DNA of 8,546 nucleotides from JBHIBC01 sp046758905. GTDB taxonomy: Bacteria; Acidobacteriota; Polarisedimenticolia; Gp22-AA2. The position numbers and the translations under genes are program-made. Position 1 is the stretch's first letter. The number at the start of each line of letters is the position of its first letter. This document shows, in pieces, positions 1-5,197 of this stretch. The notes beneath the pieces are model-generated. The model was not told where the DNA came from, did no database searches, and saw nothing but the letters and a program-made list of their open reading frames with translations. The DNA is taken from positions 1 to 8,546 of the forward strand of contig JBHIBC010000099.1 of NCBI GenBank assembly GCA_046758905.1, in the 5' to 3' direction.

Positions 1-156
1 CCAGCTGGCGAAGCACTGGGAGTGCTGGGCCGCGACCCGCGCGGCGCTGATCAGCCCCTTGGAGGGAACACACCCCACGTTGAGGCAGTCTCCACCCAGG
101 AGATACCGCTCGATGAGCGCAACCTTCGCCCCGAGGCCCGCCGCGCCCGCGGCCTC
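1..156 (-). pseudogene. 5'-truncated FAD-dependent disulfide oxidoreductase (mercuric reductase/dihydrolipoamide dehydrogenase family), also cut by the window edge
   Basis: Reading the minus strand from 156 down to 1 gives 52 in-frame codons. They contain the segment GLGAKVALIE followed by GGDCLNVGCVPSK, the C-x4-C redox-active disulfide signature of class I pyridine nucleotide-disulfide oxidoreductases, and then an alpha-helical stretch beginning GLISAARVAAQ. In this family the motif lies about 40 residues from the N-terminus, after an FAD-binding Rossmann GxGxxG. That Rossmann segment is absent. The frame is closed by a TGA a few codons upstream, inside the end of the neighbouring cytochrome-barrel gene, and no start codon precedes the redox motif. 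The first codon of the recognisable part overlaps the neighbour's TGA stop. The rest of the protein lies outside the window. It is either a decayed gene whose 5' end was deleted together with the intergenic spacer, or an assembly junction. Family assignment is firm; the exact substrate cannot be told. Confidence 0.85.
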
Positions 157-1444
157 AGAAGTTCAGCATCAGCTCGACGGTCACCTGGTCGTCGTCCAGG
201 CTGCCGCCGCCGGTCTGGTCCTCGCTGATGTTGCGGTACTCGAACCCCCAGCGGACGTGCCAGTCGGCGACCGGCCAGACCAGCCCCACGGTGATCTGGT
301 CGCGCTCATCGTCGTCTACGTCGTCGTTCGGGTCGATGGATCCGAACCGGGCGAAGACCGCCAGGTCGTGCGCCCTCGACCAGTACTTGGCGACCTCCAC
401 CCAGAACCCCGAGCCGTCGACCGAGTCGCCCACGGTGCCCCCAGCCGTAGTCGCGGGGTTGAAGTCGTCGCTCCCGATGATATAGCCCCCCTGGACCTCG
501 AAGCCGTTGTCCCACACCTGCGCCGCGGTCACGCCATAGCGCTGGAAGGAGACCTCGTCAGGCGGGCCGATGCTCGTCTGATCGTCCTGGGTGCCGTCGT
601 AGAGGAAGACCGTGAGGCCGGAGGCCGTCTCGCCCCACATCAGCTCGTAGGCGAGCATGAAGTCCTTGTCCGTATTCTGGTCGGACCGGTCGGTGGTCGG
701 CGCCGGGCCCGCGTTGGTGGTGCCCACGTCGGCGTCGATGTCGCTGCCGTTCAGGACCTGTCCGATGATCCGCTGGTCGCCCCAGACGTAGGTCCCCTCC
801 ACCCCGACCTGGTCCTGGTTCAGCTTGAAGCCGTTGCCCGAGACCAGCGGCAGTGAGAGCGGGCTCGGGGTGCTGATGCCGGTGGGCCGGTCGAGGCCGC
901 CGAAGCCGACGCGCGTTAAGGTGTGGAACTGCCCTATGCGGAAGGTCCCGAACCTGTCGGGCGAGCCGCGGATGCCGCCGACCGAAACCACCGCCTCGAG
1001 CTCGTCGCCGTCCTGGGGACGCTCCAGCTCGACGAACCCCGAGAAGTGCTTGGAGATGGGGCCGGCGTAGAACAACGTCGCGTCGTGCAGCGAGAAGCTA
1101 CTGCTGATGGGAGAGTCGTCGGCGGGTGTAAGGACCTCTATCTCACGGTCGTCCCAATCGTAGCGCCCCCGCACGCGCATCGCGATGTAGTTGCCGACAT
1201 TCCCCCAGTCCGCGTCCTTGTTGAACTCGTCCTCCATCCGGTACTGAGCGCGGCGGAACTTGTGGCCGTACGCGTTCAGGCGGGGAGGCGCCGGGTAGTG
1301 GCAGGTGGCGCACGCGGTGTCGTACTTTCGCGCCCAGCCGGGCAGAGCCGAGGCCGGGGCGGGGAAGAGGGCCGTGAGGACCAGCCCCATGACGAGCAGG
1401 ATTGAGACGTGAACGACGCTGGCGCGGATCGCAGCTTTCGCCAT
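155..1444 (-). CDS. Exported monohaem cytochrome c / outer-membrane beta-barrel fusion, Cyc2-like
   Basis: The 429-residue protein starts with a signal peptide (residues 1-33, positive MAKAAIR, hydrophobic core, cleavage after ASA). The mature N-terminus begins LPGWARKYDTACATCH. A single CxxCH haem-c site (C45, C48, H49) is followed by PPRLNAYGHKFRRAQYRM. This order, Ala-Arg before the haem and PxLxxFGxxF after it, matches the cytochrome part of Cyc2-type porin-cytochrome fusions. The remaining ~360 residues are alternating amphipathic strands with Asp/Gly-rich turns, ending ...VELMLNF, a typical beta-barrel C-terminal signal with terminal Phe. Length suits a ~16-strand barrel. Family knowledge: Cyc2 and Cyt572 oxidise Fe(II) at the cell surface and pass electrons inward; related monohaem barrels of unknown function are widespread, so iron oxidation here is inference. 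The ATG at 1444 is preferred because AAGGAGG ends 6 nt upstream; the GTG at 1450 would abut it. A truncated redox enzyme follows on the same strand. Confidence 0.82.
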   Translation of the reverse strand: MAKAAIRASVVHVSILLVMGLVLTALFPAPASALPGWARKYDTACATCHYPAPPRLNAYGHKFRRAQYRMEDEFNKDADWGNVGNYIAMRVRGRYDWDDREIEVLTPADDSPISSSFSLHDATLFYAGPISKHFSGFVELERPQDGDELEAVVSVGGIRGSPDRFGTFRIGQFHTLTRVGFGGLDRPTGISTPSPLSLPLVSGNGFKLNQDQVGVEGTYVWGDQRIIGQVLNGSDIDADVGTTNAGPAPTTDRSDQNTDKDFMLAYELMWGETASGLTVFLYDGTQDDQTSIGPPDEVSFQRYGVTAAQVWDNGFEVQGGYIIGSDDFNPATTAGGTVGDSVDGSGFWVEVAKYWSRAHDLAVFARFGSIDPNDDVDDDERDQITVGLVWPVADWHVRWGFEYRNISEDQTGGGSLDDDQVTVELMLNF

Positions 1445-1450
1445 AGGCAC

Positions 1451-1463
1451 CCTCCTTCGGAGG
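1451..1463 (-). promoter_or_regulatory. Shine-Dalgarno inside a perfect hairpin ahead of the Cyc2-like gene
   Basis: In minus-strand sense the leader reads CCTCC-GAA-GGAGG, a perfect 5-bp inverted repeat with a 3-nt loop. The second arm is the ribosome binding site (AAGGAGG, 1457-1451), 6 nt from the ATG at 1444. The site decides the start codon. If the hairpin folds in mRNA it would hide the ribosome binding site. The repeat is seen directly; the regulatory effect is inferred. Confidence 0.5.
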
Positions 1464-1486
1464 AAAAAGGCGGCAGTGCGCCCTCC
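1464..1486 (-). promoter_or_regulatory. Competing leader element: second GGAGG and a GGCG/CGCC stem followed by five T
   Basis: Just upstream of the SD hairpin, in minus-strand sense, a second GGAGG (1486-1482) is followed by a 4-bp stem GGCG-cactgc-CGCC (1482-1469) and a TTTTT run (1468-1464). The same CCTCC (1463-1459) could pair with this GGAGG instead of with the Shine-Dalgarno, giving two mutually exclusive folds. The short stem plus T-run resembles a weak intrinsic terminator. All stems are short in a GC-rich context, so function is tentative. Confidence 0.3.
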
Positions 1487-1749
1487 AGGATCCGGGCGGA
1501 ACCTCGGGTCGTCTCACCTCCTCTCTGAGCTGTGACCTTTGGAACGCGTTCGGCCTTCGAAGCGCCGTCGGGTGTGCCGGGCGACCGACCGCTGCAAGCC
1601 GCGTGCCCCATAGGCGCCGCGTGCGGCCCGGCGGGCAAGTTCTCCGTCCGGGCCGGGGCACGCCGGCCGGGCGCCCGCGCCGGGCGGAGAATACAACAGG
1701 ACGGACTTATTCGATCCGGCGGATTGGACCGGTGCGCCGGGCCGCGCCG

Positions 1750-1768
1750 GGGCGAAGGAAATTCGCCC
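1750..1768. repeat. Perfect 7-bp inverted repeat with 5-nt loop
   Basis: GGGCGAA (1750-1756) and TTCGCCC (1762-1768) are exact reverse complements separated by GGAAA. There is no T-run on either side, so it is not an intrinsic terminator. It could be an operator or an RNA hairpin in the leader of either divergent gene. Function is unknown. Confidence 0.5.
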
Positions 1769-1929
1769 GCCCCGCAAGAATGTTCGGCCGGCCGCACGAA
1801 ATTTTCGCACCGCGGGCGCGGCGTTCCCGCGGGAACCGCTCCCCCCCTCCCCGACCGGGATCGGGCGCCATCGCGGGACGACCCGGGCGGCGCGGGAGGC
1901 CCGATCTGGATGTCCCGCCTCTGCGGGGC

Positions 1930-1935
1930 TATAGT
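1930..1935 (+). promoter_or_regulatory. Candidate -10 element (TATAGT) for the U32 gene
   Basis: TATAGT is five of six matches to the sigma-70 -10 consensus in an otherwise GC-rich region, about 90 nt upstream of the U32 ATG. The best -35 at 17-bp spacing is only TGGATG (three of six), so the assignment is weak. If correct, the mRNA would carry a leader of roughly 80 nt containing the 1955-1985 hairpin. Confidence 0.28.
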
Positions 1936-1954
1936 GCCTACCGGTCGAGGCCGC

Positions 1955-1985
1955 GGCTCGCCGGGCCGGCGCCGGCGGCCGAGCC
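1955..1985 (+). repeat. GC-rich stem-loop in the presumed U32 leader
   Basis: GGCTCG (1955-1960) pairs with CGAGCC (1980-1985). Inside it two adjacent GCCGGC hexamers (1965-1970 and 1971-1976) can pair except for the few bases needed for the loop. The result is a strong interrupted hairpin between the -10 candidate and the start codon. It has no T-run. It could affect expression of the U32 gene, or be a by-product of extreme GC content. Confidence 0.4.
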
Positions 1986-2025
1986 CCGCCGCCCGGCACG
2001 CGGCCCTCTTCCCTTCGAGCCCGAA

Positions 2026-3240
2026 ATGCGCCTGTCGGTGGCCACCAATTTCGATGACGATCTGATCCTCGGCGTCGGCGGTTATCCCGTGACCGAGCTG
2101 TACGGGAAGCTGCCCGCCGATCCGGTCGGGGGAGGGCGATCGAGCTACATGCTGGCGCCGCTGTCGAGGCGGGCGCTGGCCCGGCACGTGGCCCTCGCCC
2201 GGAAGCACGGCATCGGCTTCAACTACCTCCTCAACGCCGCGTGCCTCGACAACATGGAGGCCACGAGGCGCGGCCAGAAGGGCCTGCGGCGCCTGCTCGA
2301 CTGGATCTCGGAGATCGGCGTCACGGCGGTGACCCTGAGCAACCCGCTCCTGCTCCGCACGGTGAAGGCGCGCTATCCCCAGCTGAAAGTCAGGGTGTCG
2401 GTCTTCGCCGGCGTCGATCATCTCCGCAGGGCCAGATACTGGCAGGACATCGGGGCCGACGTCATCTGCCTCGATTCGCTGACCGTCAACCGGGAGTTCA
2501 GGACCCTCGGGCTGCTGCGCCGATCCCTAAGCTGCGACCTCGAGCTTCTGGTCAACAACAGCTGTCTTCAGTCCTGCTCGCTGTCCCAGACGCACATGAA
2601 CCTGCTGGCCCACAGCTCCCAGTCCGACCACGCGAGCCGCGGCTTCGTCATCGACCACTGCATCCTCGAGTGCTCGAGGCTGAAGATGACCGACCCGGTC
2701 AATTTCATCCGCGCAGACTGGATCCGGCCCGAGGACCTGCACCACTACGAGGCGATCGGCTACGACCGGTTCAAGCTGGTCGAGAGGAACCTGCCGACGC
2801 CCGTGATGCTGACACGGGTCCGGGCCTATAGCGAAAGGCGCTACGACGGGAACCTGGTAGACCTCATCCAGCCGTACGGCCACTGCGACGACGGGGGGAG
2901 CCGCGGGGGCCGCAGGCTCCGGTGGTCGCTGTCCTTCCTGCTGCGGCCCTCCAAGGTGAGGATCCGGAGGCTGGGCGCCATCCGGGAGCTGGTCGCGAGG
3001 AAGGGGATGCTGGGACCGCTGCGGGGCGAGCCGCCCGTGTTCATCGACAACCGCAGCCTCGACGGCTTCATCGACAGGTTCCTCCGCCAGGGGTGCCGCG
3101 ATCTGTCCTGCGACGAGTGCCGCTACTGTCACGAGTACGCCGACCGGGCGGTGCGGGTGGACCCGGCCTACCGCGAGGACTGCCTGCGGCTGCACCGGGC
3201 GATCGACAAGGACCTGGAGAGCGGGGCGCTCTGGCTGTAG
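2026..3240 (+). CDS. U32-family ('peptidase U32') protein with two cysteine clusters
   Basis: The 404-residue protein begins MRLSVATNFDDDLI, a recognisable opening of a U32 subgroup, and continues with the conserved SYMLAPLSRR (40-49), FNYLLNAAC (65-73) and SVFAGVDHLRRARYW (125-139) segments of a TIM-barrel-like fold. C180-x3-C184 (VNNSCLQSC) and C212-x3-C216 (DHCILECSR) form the four-cysteine set that binds [4Fe-4S] in characterised U32 members such as UbiU/UbiV; FIRADWIRPEDLHHYE follows. The C-terminus carries a further CRDLSCDECRYC cluster (C357, C362, C365, C368) that could hold a second metal site. It has no signal peptide, so it is cytoplasmic. U32 proteins are often labelled peptidases, but studied members support hydroxylation or RNA modification; the substrate of this subgroup is not known to me. 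The ATG at 2026 is chosen because family similarity starts there, although no good Shine-Dalgarno precedes it. The open frame upstream to 1603 looks non-coding. Confidence 0.85.
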   Translation: MRLSVATNFDDDLILGVGGYPVTELYGKLPADPVGGGRSSYMLAPLSRRALARHVALARKHGIGFNYLLNAACLDNMEATRRGQKGLRRLLDWISEIGVTAVTLSNPLLLRTVKARYPQLKVRVSVFAGVDHLRRARYWQDIGADVICLDSLTVNREFRTLGLLRRSLSCDLELLVNNSCLQSCSLSQTHMNLLAHSSQSDHASRGFVIDHCILECSRLKMTDPVNFIRADWIRPEDLHHYEAIGYDRFKLVERNLPTPVMLTRVRAYSERRYDGNLVDLIQPYGHCDDGGSRGGRRLRWSLSFLLRPSKVRIRRLGAIRELVARKGMLGPLRGEPPVFIDNRSLDGFIDRFLRQGCRDLSCDECRYCHEYADRAVRVDPAYREDCLRLHRAIDKDLESGALWL

Positions 3241-3428
3241 CGCCGCGGCGCTTGATGCCGTCGAGGGCACCAGGGCCGCGCTCCCCGGGCTGAGCGGGAG
3301 GAGCGCGCCGACGGCGACGCGTCACTGGCCTTGTCCTCACCCCATGTGTCATCATTGAGCCGATCGGGCAACCGTCCTCGGGGCCTTTCCTCCACCCCGT
3401 CGCTCGCGTGCCGAGCCGGTGAGCAGCC
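3241..3428 (+). other. Spacer between the U32 and LpxA-like genes
   Basis: These 188 bp lie between two collinear genes. A perfect 12-nt palindrome GCGCCGCGGCGC straddles the U32 stop end (3240-3251) but has no loop and no T-run. A TTGTCC at 3331-3336 could be a -35, but no matching -10 follows at usual spacing. The spacing leaves co-transcription undecided. Confidence 0.4.
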
Positions 3429-4235
3429 ATGGTTGGTGCGGGAGAGCGGACGATCCATCCCAGTGCGCTCGTGTCCCGCAGGGCGGAGCTGGCCGACGAC
3501 GTCGAGGTCGGCCCCTTCGCCATTATCGGCGGCGATGTCCGGATCGGGCGCGGGTGCGTGATCGGCCCCTACGTCCAGATCGATCGCTGGACGAGCATCG
3601 GCGAGAACAACCGCTTCTTCCGCGGCTGCACCATCGGCAACCCCTCGAAGGACGTCAAGTACGGCGGCTGGCGCAGCTACGCGCGGATCGGCGACCGGAA
3701 CGTCTTCCGGGAGTCGGTCTCCGTCTCGAGGTCCTCGCTCGAGGAGGGCGCGACCCTGATCGGCGACGACAACCTGCTCATGAACTGGGTCAGCATCTCC
3801 CACGACGCGGCCATCGGCAACCGGATCATCATGGCGAATCTGGTGACGGTCGGGGGGCACGTCGTGGTGGAGGACGACGCGCGGCTCGGGGCGCAGGCGG
3901 CGTTTCATCCGTTCGTGCGCGTCGGGAGGATGGCGATGGCGGGAGGGTGCTCGAAGTTCACCCGGGACGTGCCCCCGTTCACCGTCGCCGACGGGCACCC
4001 GGCGCGGGTGCGGGGGCTGAACCTCGTCGGGCTGCGCTCCTCCAGGGTCAACCCTCTCAGCGCGCTCCCGCCGGAGACCCTGCGGCGCCTCAAGAAGGCC
4101 TACCGCATCCTGTTCCGCTCCGGGATCCCCCTGCGCGCCGCCATCGATCGGGTGCGGCGCGAGATCGAGCCGAGCGAGGAGGTGGATCATCTCCTCCGCT
4201 TTCTCGAGGGCTCCAAAAGGGGCATCGCGACCTGA
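3429..4235 (+). CDS. lpxA: LpxA-like acyl-ACP:UDP-N-acetylglucosamine O-acyltransferase, divergent and outside an lpx operon
   Basis: The 268-residue protein matches LpxA in length (E. coli 262) and fold. Residues 8-190 are hexapeptide repeats of a left-handed beta-helix (IHPSALV, VGPFAIIGG, IGPYVQI). A KDVKYGG loop and IGDRNVFRESV follow, and residues 205-268 form the helical C-terminal domain ending KRGIAT. LpxA starts lipid A synthesis by moving an acyl chain from ACP to UDP-GlcNAc in the cytoplasm, usually as a trimer. The catalytic base is kept: H125 in SISHDAAIGN, with H144 (GGHVVV) and H160 (AAFHPF) at the same numbers as in E. coli. Differences are notable: H122 is Ser, the usual IHRGT is VSRSS, and the LKRRGFS region is LRSSRVN. 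No lpxD, fabZ or lpxB is adjacent. It may be a paralogue with altered acyl or nucleotide-sugar specificity. The ATG start lacks a strong Shine-Dalgarno. Confidence 0.85.
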   Translation: MVGAGERTIHPSALVSRRAELADDVEVGPFAIIGGDVRIGRGCVIGPYVQIDRWTSIGENNRFFRGCTIGNPSKDVKYGGWRSYARIGDRNVFRESVSVSRSSLEEGATLIGDDNLLMNWVSISHDAAIGNRIIMANLVTVGGHVVVEDDARLGAQAAFHPFVRVGRMAMAGGCSKFTRDVPPFTVADGHPARVRGLNLVGLRSSRVNPLSALPPETLRRLKKAYRILFRSGIPLRAAIDRVRREIEPSEEVDHLLRFLEGSKRGIAT

Positions 4236-4365
4236 GGGCTCCGCGGTCGGACGTCGCCCGCCGCCGGCGTCGCCGTCGCGGGAGGTGGTTCGCCACGGGA
4301 AGGGGGCCGAGCCGCGGGTGCGGGATCGGAGCGCCGAAGACGCGAGGAGATCATCCGGACCCAGC

Positions 4366-4397
4366 TTGACAAAGCCGGCGTCTTCCGGCAATAGAAT
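4366..4397 (+). promoter_or_regulatory. Candidate sigma-70-type promoter upstream of the exported duplicated-domain protein
   Basis: A perfect TTGACA (4366-4371) is followed by TAGAAT (4392-4397, five of six matches to TATAAT). The gap is 20 bp, longer than the ideal 17, though the alternative AATAGA at 18 bp is poorer. It sits about 40 bp before the TTG start and is the most consensus-like promoter in the window. The long spacing may mean the promoter needs an activator. Confidence 0.55.
4374..4389. promoter_or_regulatory. Inverted repeat between the -35 and -10 elements, possible operator
   Basis: GCCGG (4374-4378) and CCGGC (4385-4389) are perfect reverse complements separated by CGTCTT, and they lie exactly in the spacer of the candidate promoter. 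A regulator bound here could act on an over-long spacer in the manner of MerR-type factors. That is inference, and 5-bp GC arms are common by chance in this genome. Confidence 0.35.
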
Positions 4398-4420
4398 GCA
4401 CGCAAAGGTTCGACACCCCC

Positions 4421-4428
4421 GAAGGAGG
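4421..4428 (+). promoter_or_regulatory. Strong ribosome binding site that selects a TTG start
   Basis: GAAGGAGG lies 5 nt before TTG at 4434, and no ATG or GTG is available at suitable spacing. The same GAAGGAGG core precedes the Cyc2-like gene on the other strand. Confidence 0.75.
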
Positions 4429-4433
4429 AACTT

Positions 4434-5180
4434 TTGAGACCGCGGTTGACCGCCATAGCCTCGTTCCTGCTGGCCTTGGCGTCGCTCCTCCCGGCCTTGG
4501 CCAACCCCCCTGCCGAGGGACATCTTCTCTTCCTTGATGTCGAGGGCCAGCAGGTTCCGGTGGCCTTACCGAGCGCCCCGCGCTATGTAATAGACCCCCG
4601 GAACGGGGACTTCCTGCTCTCCTTTACGCCGGAGGAGGCGATGCGGGTGGCCGAGGCCCTTGAAGAGCGCGGCTTGCAGGGCCGACTGCTGGATGTTCTC
4701 TTGGGGCTGCGCCACTCTCGAGACGGGGGCCCAACTCCACAACCCTCACCGGGTGCTCGCAGTGTCGGACCGGCTCCTCCGTCGCTCACCCGCGGCGACT
4801 ATTGCCTGGCTCTCGTCGTCCAAGACAAACATTACGCGCTCACCCTCCACGGCGGCGGCCCGGTCTATGCCCTCGACCCTCTCACCGGAGACCGGGTTAT
4901 GCGGTTCTCGATTGATGACGCGACGAGGATCGCCGAGACGCTCCGCGCCGACGGCCGCGACACGGCAACCCTGATGCAGGTACTTTTCGGGTTGCGGATG
5001 AGCGACGTTCCGGCAACCGAAGAGCACGACGCCGGAGCGACGGCTCAAGGCGAGCGCCGGATAAAGGATATGAGGATGTCCCCCTGGACCCGCCATGCGG
5101 CGAGTGTCAGAACGGCCACACGTGCATCTTTCCAGGCGCCCACATCATCGACTGCTGCAAGGGCGGCGGAGGCTGCGTGA
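4434..5180 (+). CDS. Exported protein with two copies of an unrecognised ~65-residue domain; C-terminus probably frameshifted
   Basis: Translation starts at TTG 4434, set by GAAGGAGG 5 nt upstream. Residues 1-23 form a signal peptide (MRPRLTAIAS, Leu/Ala core, PALA). Residues 30-95 and 122-190 are clearly homologous copies. Both run beta-strands, then YVIDPRNGD or YALDPLTGD, then a Phe-Ser/Thr and acidic turn, an AxRxAE(A/T)L helix, a Leu-rich helix and a closing GLR(H/M)S. A Pro/Gly-rich linker joins them. I do not recognise the domain family. After the second copy the annotated frame decays into low-complexity Ala/Ser/Thr/Arg sequence with lower third-position GC and stops at 5180. The -1 frame carries a cysteine-rich tail to 5197, so one missing base, for example in the C5 run at 5080-5084, is likely. 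Restored, the protein would have about 254 residues. A promoter lies at 4366-4397. It converges with the protease gene. Confidence 0.8.
   Translation: MRPRLTAIASFLLALASLLPALANPPAEGHLLFLDVEGQQVPVALPSAPRYVIDPRNGDFLLSFTPEEAMRVAEALEERGLQGRLLDVLLGLRHSRDGGPTPQPSPGARSVGPAPPSLTRGDYCLALVVQDKHYALTLHGGGPVYALDPLTGDRVMRFSIDDATRIAETLRADGRDTATLMQVLFGLRMSDVPATEEHDAGATAQGERRIKDMRMSPWTRHAASVRTATRASFQAPTSSTAARAAEAA
4521..4718 (+). repeat. Domain copy 1 of the intragenic duplication
   Basis: This segment encodes residues 30-95. It aligns almost end to end with residues 122-190 through the YVIDPRNGD / YALDPLTGD turn, the RVAEAL / RIAETL helix and the LLGLRHS / LFGLRMS end. The duplication is visible at protein level; the DNA copies have diverged, so it is not recent. 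Confidence 0.8.
4797..5003 (+). repeat. Domain copy 2 of the intragenic duplication
   Basis: This segment encodes residues 122-190, the second copy. It carries one extra Gly-rich insertion (LHGGGPVYAL) compared with copy 1 and a single Cys near its start (DYCLAL). A Pro-rich linker of about 26 residues separates it from copy 1. Confidence 0.8.
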
Positions 5181-5197
5181 AGTGTAGGGTGTGCTAG
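5066..5197 (+). other. Cysteine-rich C-terminal tail in the -1 frame (eight Cys in 33 residues)
   Basis: Read one base earlier than the upstream gene, 5066-5197 encodes GYEDVPLDPPCGECQNGHTC, then IFPGAHIID, then CCKGGGGCVKCRVC and a TAG stop. The spacing is C-x2-C-x5-C-x9-CC-x5-C-x2-C-x2-C. Such order is unlikely in a random frame, and third-position GC here is visibly higher than in the overlapping annotated frame. No start codon exists in this frame, so the tail makes sense only as an extension of the 4434 gene after a frameshift. It would suit an oxidatively folded or metal-binding exported tail. A base lost in nature, a base-calling error or regulated slippage are all possible. Confidence 0.6.
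5194..5197. other. Interlocked convergent stop codons (CTAG)
   Basis: The palindrome CTAG supplies TAG at 5195-5197 for the plus-strand cysteine-rich frame and TAG at 5196-5194 for the minus-strand protease gene. The two coding regions would thus end on each other with no intergenic space and no room for a separate terminator. Confidence 0.65.

Larger units (their letters stand above)
1445..2025. other. Divergent intergenic region, 581 bp, no gene supported
   Basis: This stretch separates the divergent Cyc2-like and U32 genes and must contain the promoters of both. Open frames cross it on both strands, but their translations are Arg/Pro/Gly-rich and have no family-like segment, so I read them as high-GC artefacts. 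It holds the leader elements near 1451-1486, an AT-richer island around 1689-1712 with the spaced inverted repeat GAATA...TATTC, a 7-bp hairpin at 1750-1768, an 11-nt near-palindrome CGAAATTTTCG at 1797-1807, a possible -10 at 1930-1935 and a GC-rich hairpin at 1955-1985. No consensus promoter was found for the minus-strand gene. Confidence 0.6.

Noticed and set aside
59..856. Plus-strand open frame of 265 codons opposite the Cyc2-like gene
   Set aside because: It is antisense to a protein with a clear signal peptide, haem site and barrel, and its own translation has no recognisable features.
1445..1450. GTG start two codons upstream of the Cyc2-like gene
   Set aside because: It directly abuts the GGAGG with no spacer, while the ATG at 1444 has a normal 6-nt spacing.
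1510..1530. Shine-Dalgarno-like AGAGGAGGTGAG on the minus strand, possible upstream small ORF
   Set aside because: No start codon follows at suitable spacing and no meaningful short frame was seen.
1603..2025. N-terminal extension of the U32 frame
   Set aside because: The 141 extra residues are low-complexity Arg/Pro/Gly. Family similarity begins exactly at the ATG at 2026.
1276..2421. Minus-strand open frame of 381 codons over the intergenic region
   Set aside because: It overlaps the starts of two well-supported genes in other frames and encodes Arg/Pro/Gly-rich sequence with no family resemblance.
3240..3251. Palindrome GCGCCGCGGCGC at the end of the U32 gene as a terminator
   Set aside because: It has no loop and no following T-run, and such GC palindromes are expected by chance here.
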